A stretch of DNA of 56,310 nt from Desulfobacula sp. (GTDB lineage: Bacteria; Desulfobacterota; Desulfobacteria; Desulfobacterales; Desulfobacteraceae). Below the pieces are notes generated by a model. The model searched no databases. It worked only from the letters and a program-made list of their open reading frames with translations, and was not told the DNA's origin. How positions within the stretch are numbered: position 1 is the stretch's first letter; each line of letters opens with the position of its first letter. The stretch lies in assembly GCA_018645325.1 (NCBI GenBank), contig JABGOU010000023.1, positions 1-56,310 of the forward strand, read 5' to 3'. This document shows, piece after piece, positions 15,240 through 23,384 of the stretch. The position numbers and the translations under genes are program-made.

Positions 15240-17408
15240 TTATTCCAGCACTTCACGTATCTTTTGGGCAAGATCCTTCATCACAATAGGCTTAAATAAA
15301 AAACCCTTAATACCCAATGATGCCGCCCTTTTGTCAGACATGTTTTCACTGAACCCTGTGCAAAGCAATATAGAAATACCAGGGCGTATTTTAGTCAGTT
15401 CAACTGATAGTCCATCTCCAGACATATTTGGCATTGCCATATCAGTTATGACCAGGTCAAATCTATCGGGACTTGCACGGAAAGCTTCAAGCGCTTCAAG
15501 GCTGCTGGTACGCGAAGTAACCTGATATCCTAAACGCTCCAACATCCGTTTTTCCATTTTAAGGATCGCTTGTTCATCATCCACAAGAAGGATCTGTTCA
15601 ATTCCACCCTGGATTTGTGCTTTTGAGGTGGTTACCTGTTCTTCAAAAAGACTTTTTTCCACTGGCAGATAAACATGAAATTGTGTCCCTTCACCAGGTT
15701 CGCTATACACCTGGATAGCTCCCCCCATAGCAGTAACGATACCATGCACCACTGACAATCCCATTCCTGTGCCTTTACCTTTTTCTTTGGTGGTAAAAAA
15801 CGGATCAAAGATTTTATCAGTTAAGGTTTTGTCCATGCCCTTCCCTGTATCAGCCACTGTCAGACAAGCATAAATTCCAGGTGCCATATCCGGAGTTATT
15901 ATGTCGTACTCACCCAATTCGACTTCTTTGAGGCTCACTTTCAATTCCCCGCCAATCTCTTCCATGGCATGGTAGGCATTGGTTGCAAGATTCATTACAA
16001 TCTGATGAATTTGTGTGGGATCAGCTTTAATCACACCACAGTCAGGATTGATATCCAGTTTGATGTCAATTGTTGTAGGGATTGTCGATCGGATAAGTTT
16101 TAATGATTCCTTGACAATGGGCTGCATCTTCATCAGTATCAATTCACTGCTCTCTTGACGGGAAAATGAGAGGATCTGTTTTACCAGGCTCCTGGCTCTC
16201 AAGGCACTGGTATAAATCTGGTTAAGACTTTCTCGGAAAGGACTATCTTCAGGAATATCCTCCAACAGCATCTCTGTATAACCCACAATGGGGAAAAGAA
16301 TATTGTTGAAATCATGAGCGATACCTCCAGCTAATGTACCTATGGATTCCATTTTCTGTGATTGCTGGAGTTGTATTGCTATTTTTTTACTTTTGGTAAT
16401 ATCTTTTATATTAGCAACTATTCCGATCTTCTCCCCCTTGTTTCCCTTAATCGGAGCAGCACTCAATGAAACATCTAAAACTTTGCCGTCTTTGGTCTGT
16501 CGTTTTGTTTCAAACCGGACTGCCGTATCCTTAATCTTATCCGGACCGGTTAAACAATCCTTATCAGAAATTTTTTGCTGGCCTTCAGGGATAAAAGAAA
16601 TTTTTCTCCCTTTTACTTCATTCAAGATCCAACCAAAGGTTGCAGTAAAGGCATCATTGAGATATTGGACATTGCCCAGACTATCATATACAAGGAGCGG
16701 ATCAGGGCTGGCAGCGAAGATGGCCATGAGCTCTTCACGCTTTTTCTTGAGTTCGATTGCAGCGTTTTCTTCCCTTGTCAGGGCGTTTTTCAAGCTGTCC
16801 AGCATAACGGCAACAAGCAGGGTAATCAGGGTGTTGATCAACATGAAATTAGCAATCATGACCACCCATTTTTCAATTATATTTTTAATATTAAAAGCCC
16901 ATTCAGGTGATCCAACTGCGATATAAATTCCAATAGAAACCAAACTTAAAAAGTTCATAAGCAGTGCAATACCGGCTGCTTTGAGCCCGAGCATCGCACC
17001 AACAATCAAAGAGGCACCAAAGAGCCAGATATATCCGGCACCCTGAAAACCGAGCATGAACAAAAGTAAGACTCCAAGCAAGTAAAAAATGAAAAAGATA
17101 ATCCAGGTTTTATGCTTGAGAGAAAATTTTTTGGAAAAAAATACAACCAAAGTAATGAGGTATGCAGCAGAATCCAGGATGAAAACGCCCCATAATCCTT
17201 CATTATAAGATAAGATTAAGGAAGGTATCAAAGCAAATGGGCCTAATACGACCGCTAAAAAGAAAAGAATAAAAGTAATCCTTTCCCGCCAAAGCGTTAA
17301 AAGATCGCTTTCCCATGCTTTTTGGGGAATAAATTTAGCCTCTAAATTATACCAGCATTGTACTATTTTTTGAGAGTATCTCAGTTTTTTAATTTCATCT
17401 GCTGTCAC
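15240..17408 (-). CDS. Membrane-bound hybrid sensor histidine kinase (PAS-HisKA-HATPase-REC)
   Basis: 722 residues. The first 210 hold about six transmembrane helices forming a membrane sensor. A PAS domain follows (about 225-345, SPDPLLVYDSLGNVQYLNDAF), then HisKA with the phosphoacceptor H365 in GGIAHDFNNIL. The ATPase domain has an N box (HQIVMNLATNAYHAM), G1 (VADTGKGMD) and G2 (GKGTGMGLSVVHG). A C-terminal receiver has the acidic pair in LLVDDE and phosphoacceptor D656 in ITDMAMPNMSG. HDFNN marks the HPK4 class. No response regulator with an output domain is adjacent, so it probably phosphorelays to an unlinked partner. Signal unknown. Confidence 0.93.
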   Translation of the reverse strand: MTADEIKKLRYSQKIVQCWYNLEAKFIPQKAWESDLLTLWRERITFILFFLAVVLGPFALIPSLILSYNEGLWGVFILDSAAYLITLVVFFSKKFSLKHKTWIIFFIFYLLGVLLLFMLGFQGAGYIWLFGASLIVGAMLGLKAAGIALLMNFLSLVSIGIYIAVGSPEWAFNIKNIIEKWVVMIANFMLINTLITLLVAVMLDSLKNALTREENAAIELKKKREELMAIFAASPDPLLVYDSLGNVQYLNDAFTATFGWILNEVKGRKISFIPEGQQKISDKDCLTGPDKIKDTAVRFETKRQTKDGKVLDVSLSAAPIKGNKGEKIGIVANIKDITKSKKIAIQLQQSQKMESIGTLAGGIAHDFNNILFPIVGYTEMLLEDIPEDSPFRESLNQIYTSALRARSLVKQILSFSRQESSELILMKMQPIVKESLKLIRSTIPTTIDIKLDINPDCGVIKADPTQIHQIVMNLATNAYHAMEEIGGELKVSLKEVELGEYDIITPDMAPGIYACLTVADTGKGMDKTLTDKIFDPFFTTKEKGKGTGMGLSVVHGIVTAMGGAIQVYSEPGEGTQFHVYLPVEKSLFEEQVTTSKAQIQGGIEQILLVDDEQAILKMEKRMLERLGYQVTSRTSSLEALEAFRASPDRFDLVITDMAMPNMSGDGLSVELTKIRPGISILLCTGFSENMSDKRAASLGIKGFLFKPIVMKDLAQKIREVLE

Positions 17409-17757
17409 ATTTGATCCGTGATTCTAACGCTATACTTAATTTTCAAACTAATCAATAACCAAAACTATTTGCAAGACTTAGAGCTTTTACAAAATATATT
17501 TGAAAGGTAGAACTTTTTTAACACTCGAGACAACTTCAGGTAGAATTAGCTTACAACATATTGTGGTGCGAGATAAATAAAAATGGCCGGCGGGGTATTA
17601 TTTAAAAATATGGGGCGGGGTCTGCGAGATCAGGCGGGGTAAACACGCAACAAAAAAAGCCGCAACATGATTTACCAGGGCCTGTGATCATACCATGGAT
17701 TCAGGCCAGCCGCGCTTTTGCGCTACTTGTTGGACTGAAAATCCTCTAGGTAAATCT

Positions 17758-17795
17758 ATTTGGGGATTTTGTTAATATTAACAAAATCCCCAAAT
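17758..17795. repeat. Perfect 38-bp palindrome
   Basis: ATTTGGGGATTTTGTTAAT (17758-17776) is directly followed by its exact reverse complement (17777-17795) with no spacer. Flanks continue the symmetry imperfectly (GTAAATCT versus GTAAACC on the opposite strand). There is no T-run beyond the arms. It lies 230 bp before livG2. Confidence 0.85.
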
Positions 17796-17975
17796 GGTTT
17801 ACTAAAGTCCTTCAATTAAAACCCAGTCTTTTTGCAATCCTGGCATTTTGAGTAAATAGTGCGATATCGCCTGCTGGGGAAAGATTAGTTTTCCATTCTC
17901 CAGGATAGAGTTTAAAAAGTTGATATTTCCTTATACAAGTCGTGTTTTACAGTTGTTTTTGGGACTGGATTTTCC

Positions 17976-18004
17976 TTGACACTTTTTATTTGTCATGGTC
18001 ATAT
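17976..18004 (+). promoter_or_regulatory. Probable promoter of the second liv operon
   Basis: TTGACA (17976-17981), a 17-bp spacer and TCATAT (17999-18004), 23 bp before the livG2 ATG. The spacer includes a TGACA/TGTCA inverted pair that could be an operator. Confidence 0.6.
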
Positions 18005-18027
18005 GAGTAAATTCAAGAGGCTTTTAA

Positions 18028-18804
18028 ATGATTAAAGTAAAAAATATTTCCAAGCACTTTGGCGGAATAAAGGCCGTTGACAACGTGAATCTGCATATTG
18101 AAAAAGGCTCTATTACCGGCTTGATCGGCCCCAATGGCGCGGGTAAAAGTACCTTATTCAACCTTATTGCCGGGTTGTACAAACCCACATCCGGTAAAAT
18201 TTATCTTGAAGAAGAAGATATAACAGGAGAGGATGCGCATAATTTATTCCACAAAGGTCTTTTAAGAACCTTCCAAATTGCCCATCCTTTTCCCACCCTT
18301 ACCGTGTTTGAAAATTTAATGGTGGTGCCGGGAAATCAGCTTGGAGAGAATATTATCAATTCCTGGATCCGGCGAAGGAAAATTCAGGAGCAGGAAAATA
18401 AACTGCAGAAAAAGGCTAAAGAAGTCGTTAAATTTCTTAATATATCCCACCTTAAGAACGAAAAGGCAGGCAGGCTTTCCGGAGGACAGAAAAAACTGCT
18501 GGAACTTGCCCGCACAATGATGGTGGATGCCAAAGTGGTTCTGCTGGATGAGGTGGGTGCCGGGGTAAACAGGACCTTGCTACGTCATATTGGTGATGCC
18601 ATTTTGCGGTTGAATTCAGAACACGGTTACACCTTCTGTATGATTGAACATGATATGGACTTTATATCAAAACTTTGCGATCCCGTGATCGTCCTTACCA
18701 ACGGTATAGTTTTGACTAAAGGAACACCGGAACAAGTAAAAAATAATCCACAGGTCATTGAAGCATATTTGGGCAAGAGAATTAAAGAAAAGGATTCTGC
18801 TTAA
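18028..18804 (+). CDS. livG: Branched-chain amino-acid ABC transporter, LivG-type ATPase (second system)
   Basis: 258 residues. Walker A GPNGAGKST, signature LSGGQKKLLELARTM, Walker B VVLLDEVGAGVN, switch His in CMIEHDMDFI. The Walker B follow-on is DEVGAGVN rather than the usual DEPAAGMN, a difference from the first system. FHKGLLRTFQIAHPF is the LivG-type Q-loop. It is the first gene of livGFHMJ; its TAA overlaps the ATG of livF2 (TAATG). It energises uptake with LivF2 on the cytoplasmic face. Confidence 0.93.
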   Translation: MIKVKNISKHFGGIKAVDNVNLHIEKGSITGLIGPNGAGKSTLFNLIAGLYKPTSGKIYLEEEDITGEDAHNLFHKGLLRTFQIAHPFPTLTVFENLMVVPGNQLGENIINSWIRRRKIQEQENKLQKKAKEVVKFLNISHLKNEKAGRLSGGQKKLLELARTMMVDAKVVLLDEVGAGVNRTLLRHIGDAILRLNSEHGYTFCMIEHDMDFISKLCDPVIVLTNGIVLTKGTPEQVKNNPQVIEAYLGKRIKEKDSA

Positions 18805-19511
18805 TGGCGTATTTATCCGGAAAACATATGGTGGCAGCCTATGACCAGAGTGTACCCATATTAAATGATTGTACGATTGAGGCGGAAAAGGGCCAGCTGG
18901 CTGTTATTGTCGGGCCCAATGGCGCAGGTAAGTCAACGGCCATGAAGGTATTGCTCGGCATGCTCAAGGCAAGTTCCGGCTCTATAACCCTGGAAGGTCG
19001 TGACATATCAAAGCTGTCCGTGCAAAAGAGAATAAGTCTGGGCCTTGCTTTTGTCCCGCAGACCGACAATGTTTTTCCCACCATGACCGTACAGGAAAAC
19101 CTTGAAATGGGTGCTTTTTTAAGAAACGATGATATATCACAAACCCTGACAGAAGTTTATGACCTGTTCCCTATCCTGCATGACAGAAAAAATCAGCTGG
19201 TCGGTCAGTTGTCAGGGGGGCAGCGCCAGCAGGCTGCATTTGGAAGGGCCATGATGACAAAGCCAACCATCATGCTGCTGGATGAGCCTACGGCAGGGGT
19301 GGCCCCAAAAGTAATGGATGAAATTTTTGACAATATTGTAAATTTAAAAAACTCGGGCAGGGCAGTTTTAATGGTAGAACAAAATGCCAGGCAGGCTCTG
19401 GAAATTGCCGACAAGGGATTTGTCCTGGTCTCAGGATGTAATGAGCACACAGGCACGGGCAAAGAACTTCTGGCAAATCCTGAAGTCCGCAGATCTTTTT
19501 TGGGAGGATAG
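18804..19511 (+). CDS. livF: Branched-chain amino-acid ABC transporter, LivF-type ATPase (second system)
   Basis: 235 residues. Walker A GPNGAGKST, signature LSGGQRQQAAFGRAM, Walker B IMLLDEPTAGVAP, switch region VLMVEQNARQAL with the LivF-type EQN. Translationally coupled to livG2 by a TAATG overlap. It ends directly before the livH2 ATG, with no intergenic base. The partner ATPase of LivG2. Confidence 0.93.
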   Translation: MAYLSGKHMVAAYDQSVPILNDCTIEAEKGQLAVIVGPNGAGKSTAMKVLLGMLKASSGSITLEGRDISKLSVQKRISLGLAFVPQTDNVFPTMTVQENLEMGAFLRNDDISQTLTEVYDLFPILHDRKNQLVGQLSGGQRQQAAFGRAMMTKPTIMLLDEPTAGVAPKVMDEIFDNIVNLKNSGRAVLMVEQNARQALEIADKGFVLVSGCNEHTGTGKELLANPEVRRSFLGG

Positions 19512-20534
19512 ATGCCTGAGTTGACCGATATTCTCAATTCCATTATTCTACTCTTAAATTTTGTATTTGTGCCGGGTCTGGCATATGGATCACAACTGGC
19601 TTTAGGTGCATTGGCCGTTACCCTGGTGTATGCCATTTTAAGATTTGCCAACTTTGCCCAGGGTGACACCATGGCGTTCAGCACGGTGATCACTATTTTA
19701 ATAACATGGCTGCTGCAAAAATGGGGCATTACCCTGGGGTCTGTTCCAACTGCTCTTCTTGCCCTGCCGCTGGCAATTATTGTAACCCTTATTTATATCC
19801 TGCTGACGGATAAATTTGTATACGCTTACTATAGGAAACAAAACAGCAAACCCATTACCGTTGTTATGGCATCCGTGGGTGTTATGTTTGTAACCGGCGG
19901 TCTTGTCCGGTTTGTCCTGGGGCCGGAACATCATGTTTTTGCCGATGGTGCGCGATTTATTATAACTGCCAGAGAATTCAAAACCATGGCAGGGCTTTCA
20001 GAGGGTCTTGCAATTAAAACATCACAGTTTCTAACCATCACCATTGCGATCCTGCTGGTTGGCTTTGTGTTTTATTTTTTACAGAAAACAAAAACGGGTA
20101 AAGCAATGCGAGCATATGCCGATAATCAGGATCTGGCATTGTTGTCCGGGATTGACCCCGACAAGATTGTCCGGGTGACCTGGGCTTTGGCGGCAATCTT
20201 GTCAACCATTGCCGGGGTTTTATATGGTCTTGATAAAGGCTTTATGGCAAACTCCTACCATCAAATGCTCTTACCCATGTTTGCAGCCGTTATTGTCGGG
20301 GGTATCGGTTCACCAATGGGGGCTATCGTAGGTGGTTTCGTGATATCTTTTTCAGAGCTGATATTAACCTATGCGTACAAGAAGTTTTTGATTTATCTGC
20401 TGCCCGAAGTGTTGCAGCCGGACGGTCTGGTACAATTTCTAGGTACTGAATATAAATTTGCTGTTTCTTTTGTGATCCTTGTGATTGTGCTGCTATTGAG
20501 ACCCACAGGAATTTTTAAAGGTAAGGTGATATGA
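19512..20534 (+). CDS. livH: Branched-chain amino-acid ABC transporter, LivH-type permease (second system)
   Basis: 340 residues, about eight transmembrane helices. The segment LALGALAVTLVYAILRFANF with the following AQGD is the LivH motif. GKAMRAYADNQDLALLSGIDP is the ATPase-contact loop and AAVIVGGIGSPMGAIVG the conserved late helix. The ATG of livM2 overlaps its TGA (ATGA). Confidence 0.93.
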   Translation: MPELTDILNSIILLLNFVFVPGLAYGSQLALGALAVTLVYAILRFANFAQGDTMAFSTVITILITWLLQKWGITLGSVPTALLALPLAIIVTLIYILLTDKFVYAYYRKQNSKPITVVMASVGVMFVTGGLVRFVLGPEHHVFADGARFIITAREFKTMAGLSEGLAIKTSQFLTITIAILLVGFVFYFLQKTKTGKAMRAYADNQDLALLSGIDPDKIVRVTWALAAILSTIAGVLYGLDKGFMANSYHQMLLPMFAAVIVGGIGSPMGAIVGGFVISFSELILTYAYKKFLIYLLPEVLQPDGLVQFLGTEYKFAVSFVILVIVLLLRPTGIFKGKVI

Positions 20535-21889
20535 GCCGGTACAATATAAGAGTGGCCGTAAGTTTCGGCATGATGTTTTTATTGTTGCTCATGGTTGGGT
20601 TAGGGCAATCATGGTCTTTGTGTCTCAGTATTGTAAACCTTTGTTTGATCTCGGCTATAATGGCAATGGGGGTCAATATTCAATGGGGATATGCCGGATT
20701 ATTCAACGTCGGTATAATGGGGTTTACAGCCTTAGGCGGCCTCAGCGCCGTCCTTATTTCAAAGGAGAGCATCAAAGAAGCAGTCAACGCCGGTGGGTTG
20801 AAAATGCTTTTGGCCATACTTATTTTTTCACTGGCCATTGCCCTGGGTCTTTATATCCATAGAAAATTTAAAAGCAAAGGGCTGGTTGTTGTCGTTTTAC
20901 TGGCAGGTTATTTTATAACAAGATATTTTTATCTGGATGCGTCCCAGTCCATTGAAGCCATCAATCCCGCTTTCAGCGGTTATCTCGGAGGACTTGAACT
21001 GCCCGTGATTCTGTCATGGATAGTGGGGGGTTTTCTTGCAGCCGGTGCGGCCTGGTTGATCGGCAAGATTTCTCTGGGACTGCGGACAGACTATCTGGCC
21101 ATTGCCACTTTGGGAATTTCTGAGATCATTATCGCGATCATTAAGAATGAAGACTGGCTGAGCCGCGGCGTAAAAAATGTAACGGGTATTCCAAGGCCTG
21201 TGCCCTATGAAATTGACTTGCAGCAAGCTGACTGGTTTAACGAACTGGTGTCAAAGTTCTATGCAGGCAGTCTGGATCTGCTGCCGGTTTCAGAGCAGGC
21301 AATAGCACTGAGAGATTATTTGAGCGACGCATCCATCGTATTTGTAAAACTCTGCTATTCAGGATTGTTTCTGGCCGTGTTGCTGCTGATTATTATCCTG
21401 GCAAGCCTTGCCCTTAATTCACCCTGGGGAAGGATGGTAAGAGCGATCCGGGATAACGAAGTAGCGGCATCGGCCATGGGCAAAAATGTAACCCAGCGGC
21501 ATTTGCAGATATTTGTTATCGGTTCTGCAATCGCCGGTGTCTCCGGTGCCATGCTGGCGACGTATAACGGGCAGTTTACCCCGGGTTCATACATCCCCTT
21601 AAGATATACCTTTTTAATCTGGGTGATGGTGATCGTGGGTGGGTCCGGTAATAACCTGGGCTCGGTTGTGGGGGGATTTTTAATCTGGTTTCTCTGGATT
21701 GAAGCAGAACCTGTGGGTTTCTGGCTGGCGGATTTATCAACATCATTTTTAGAAAAGGACAACTATTTAAGACAACATTTATTGAACAATGCACAATACA
21801 TAAGGCTAATATTTATGGGCGCGGTTTTATTGGTGGTGATGCGGTTCAGTCCCGACGGCATACTGCCTGAAACAAATAAAAAATTATAA
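20531..21889 (+). CDS. livM: Branched-chain amino-acid ABC transporter, LivM-type permease (second system, long form)
   Basis: 452 residues, longer than usual LivM (about 300-420). The core motifs are present: MAMGVNIQWGYAGLFNVGIMG, LGLRTDYLAIATLGISEII and RMVRAIRDNEVAASAMGK. The extra length is an insertion at about residues 78-170 with additional hydrophobic segments (KMLLAILIFSLAIALGLYI and VVVVLLAGYFITRYFYL), plus a loop before the last helices. Inner-membrane channel with LivH2. Confidence 0.92.
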   Translation: MSRYNIRVAVSFGMMFLLLLMVGLGQSWSLCLSIVNLCLISAIMAMGVNIQWGYAGLFNVGIMGFTALGGLSAVLISKESIKEAVNAGGLKMLLAILIFSLAIALGLYIHRKFKSKGLVVVVLLAGYFITRYFYLDASQSIEAINPAFSGYLGGLELPVILSWIVGGFLAAGAAWLIGKISLGLRTDYLAIATLGISEIIIAIIKNEDWLSRGVKNVTGIPRPVPYEIDLQQADWFNELVSKFYAGSLDLLPVSEQAIALRDYLSDASIVFVKLCYSGLFLAVLLLIIILASLALNSPWGRMVRAIRDNEVAASAMGKNVTQRHLQIFVIGSAIAGVSGAMLATYNGQFTPGSYIPLRYTFLIWVMVIVGGSGNNLGSVVGGFLIWFLWIEAEPVGFWLADLSTSFLEKDNYLRQHLLNNAQYIRLIFMGAVLLVVMRFSPDGILPETNKKL

Positions 21890-21902
21890 AAGGGAGGATT
21901 CT

Positions 21903-23099
21903 ATGAAAAAGTACCTTAAATTTATTGTTAGTTGTGCAATTGTAATCAGTATGGCCTCTGTCAGTTTTGCTGCAGATCCCATTAAAGTTGGTTTGTTGGC
22001 AGGTTTTACCGGACCCATTGAGTCACTGACCCCGCCAATGGCTGCGGCCGCTGAGCTGGCCTTTAGTGAAATATCGGAATCCGGGATATTTCTGGGGGGA
22101 AAAACAATCAAAGCCGTTCGTGCGGATTCAACCTGTATTGATGCAGCCGCTGCAACTGCTGCTGCCGAGAGACTTGTCACAGTGGAAAAGGTCGTTGCAT
22201 TGATCGGTCCCAGCTGTTCCGGAACAAGCGCAGCCGTAACAAATAAAGTATCTGCCCCCAACGGGATCACAACCATCTCATCATCTGCCACATCCGCGGC
22301 CCTGTCCGAGCTTAAGGACAACGGCTATTTCTTTAGAACGGCACCATCGGATGCCAGGCAGGGTCAGGTTCTGGCCAATATCACCATGAAAAAAGGCATT
22401 AAAAAGGTCGCGATAACCTATACCAACAACGATTATGGCAAAGGGTTGTCTGAATCATTTGGAACAGAGTATAAAAAACTGGGCGGCAAAATTTTAATGA
22501 TCTCTTCCCATGAAGACGGTAAAGCAGATTACTCGGCAGAGGTGGGTTCATTATCGGCTTCCGGTGCCAGTGATCTGGTCATATTCGGTTTTATCGATCA
22601 GGGCGGTAAGGGTATTATCCAGGCGTCTCTGGACTCGGGCGCATTTGACAGCTTCATCTTTACCGATGGTATGATCGGTCCTTCATTGACCAAGCATTTT
22701 GGTAAGGCCCTGAACGGCTCTTATGGTACCATGCCGGGCGGTGAAAGTGCTGCAACAGAGAAATGGAAAGGGATTGCCAAGTCATCCGGAATCGCAATTG
22801 ACGGCCCATTCAGGGGATCTTCCTATGATGCAGCCGCTTTGATTGCCCTGGCTATTCAGGCCGGTAACTCAACGGACAAGGCCAGCATCCAGAAACATGT
22901 CATGGGGGTTGCCAACGCACCGGGTGAGAAAATTTTTGCCGGAGAATTGAAAAAAGCATTAGAGATTTTAGCCAAAGGCGGCGAAATCGATTATGTCGGC
23001 GCTGAAGATGTTGAGTTCAATGAAATTGGTGAAGTCTATGGTGCGTATCAGGAAATGGAAGTTATAAACGGGGAATTTGTATCAGTAAAAGTTCATTAA
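21903..23099 (+). CDS. livJ: Branched-chain amino-acid ABC transporter, periplasmic binding protein (second system)
   Basis: 398 residues. Signal peptide at about 1-23 (hydrophobic core, then SVSFAAD). The Peripla_BP_6 fold is evident: IKVGLLAGFTGPIESLTPPM, then VALIGPSCSGTSAAV, FFRTAPSDARQGQVLA and the TYTNNDYGKGLSESF region. RBS GGGAGG. It is the last gene of this operon, whereas the binding protein comes first in the other liv operon. GPSCSGTS and related positions differ from the first LivJ, so ligands may differ. Confidence 0.92.
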   Translation: MKKYLKFIVSCAIVISMASVSFAADPIKVGLLAGFTGPIESLTPPMAAAAELAFSEISESGIFLGGKTIKAVRADSTCIDAAAATAAAERLVTVEKVVALIGPSCSGTSAAVTNKVSAPNGITTISSSATSAALSELKDNGYFFRTAPSDARQGQVLANITMKKGIKKVAITYTNNDYGKGLSESFGTEYKKLGGKILMISSHEDGKADYSAEVGSLSASGASDLVIFGFIDQGGKGIIQASLDSGAFDSFIFTDGMIGPSLTKHFGKALNGSYGTMPGGESAATEKWKGIAKSSGIAIDGPFRGSSYDAAALIALAIQAGNSTDKASIQKHVMGVANAPGEKIFAGELKKALEILAKGGEIDYVGAEDVEFNEIGEVYGAYQEMEVINGEFVSVKVH

Positions 23100-23113
23100 T
23101 TATTGTATTGTGT

Positions 23114-23150
23114 GCCGATAAAGCCCATTAAGGGGACAGGCTTTATCGGC
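23114..23150 (+). terminator. Strong stem-loop after livJ2
   Basis: A perfect 12-bp stem, GCCGATAAAGCC (23114-23125) with GGCTTTATCGGC (23139-23150), and a 13-nt loop, 15 bp after the livJ2 stop. No U-run follows, so it may stabilise the mRNA 3' end or need Rho. Confidence 0.65.
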
Positions 23151-23384
23151 CGCTTGCCTGATCCACCAAGATGATAATATCCAAACTGTATCTTGTTTTG
23201 CCTCGGGATCCCCAGGCCCTGTGTTCTCTCTTTTTGCCCGGTCAAAAATTATCGAAAAGGCCAATAGATCGGATTGCCAATAGCAGCTCTCTGAGTACAG
23301 GGTAGACATTCTTTGTCTGAATTGATAAAAACAATTATTTGGAAGATTTAAAATATTGTATGCTTCATATGAAAAGGGTTGATC

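Larger units (their letters stand above)
17409..18027. other. Gene-free 619-bp stretch with inverted repeats
   Basis: No coding sequence seen. It contains GGTGCGAGATAAAT (17565-17578), an imperfect inverse of 14845-14859 across the kinase gene. A GC-rich patch lies at 17583-17645. GGCCTG/CAGGCC (17680-17685, 17702-17707) forms a hairpin. GATTTACC (17670) is the inverse of GGTAAATC (17749). The 38-bp palindrome and the liv promoter are listed separately. The nested inverted repeats suggest remains of a mobile element. Confidence 0.4.

Noticed and set aside
16342-16926. 194-residue plus-strand frame opposite the histidine kinase
   Set aside because: Ser/Leu-rich antisense of the PAS and membrane region; no start signals.
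23114-23150. Rho-independent terminator called with full confidence after livJ2
   Set aside because: The 12-bp stem is strong but there is no U-run, so it is listed only as a stem-loop of uncertain type.
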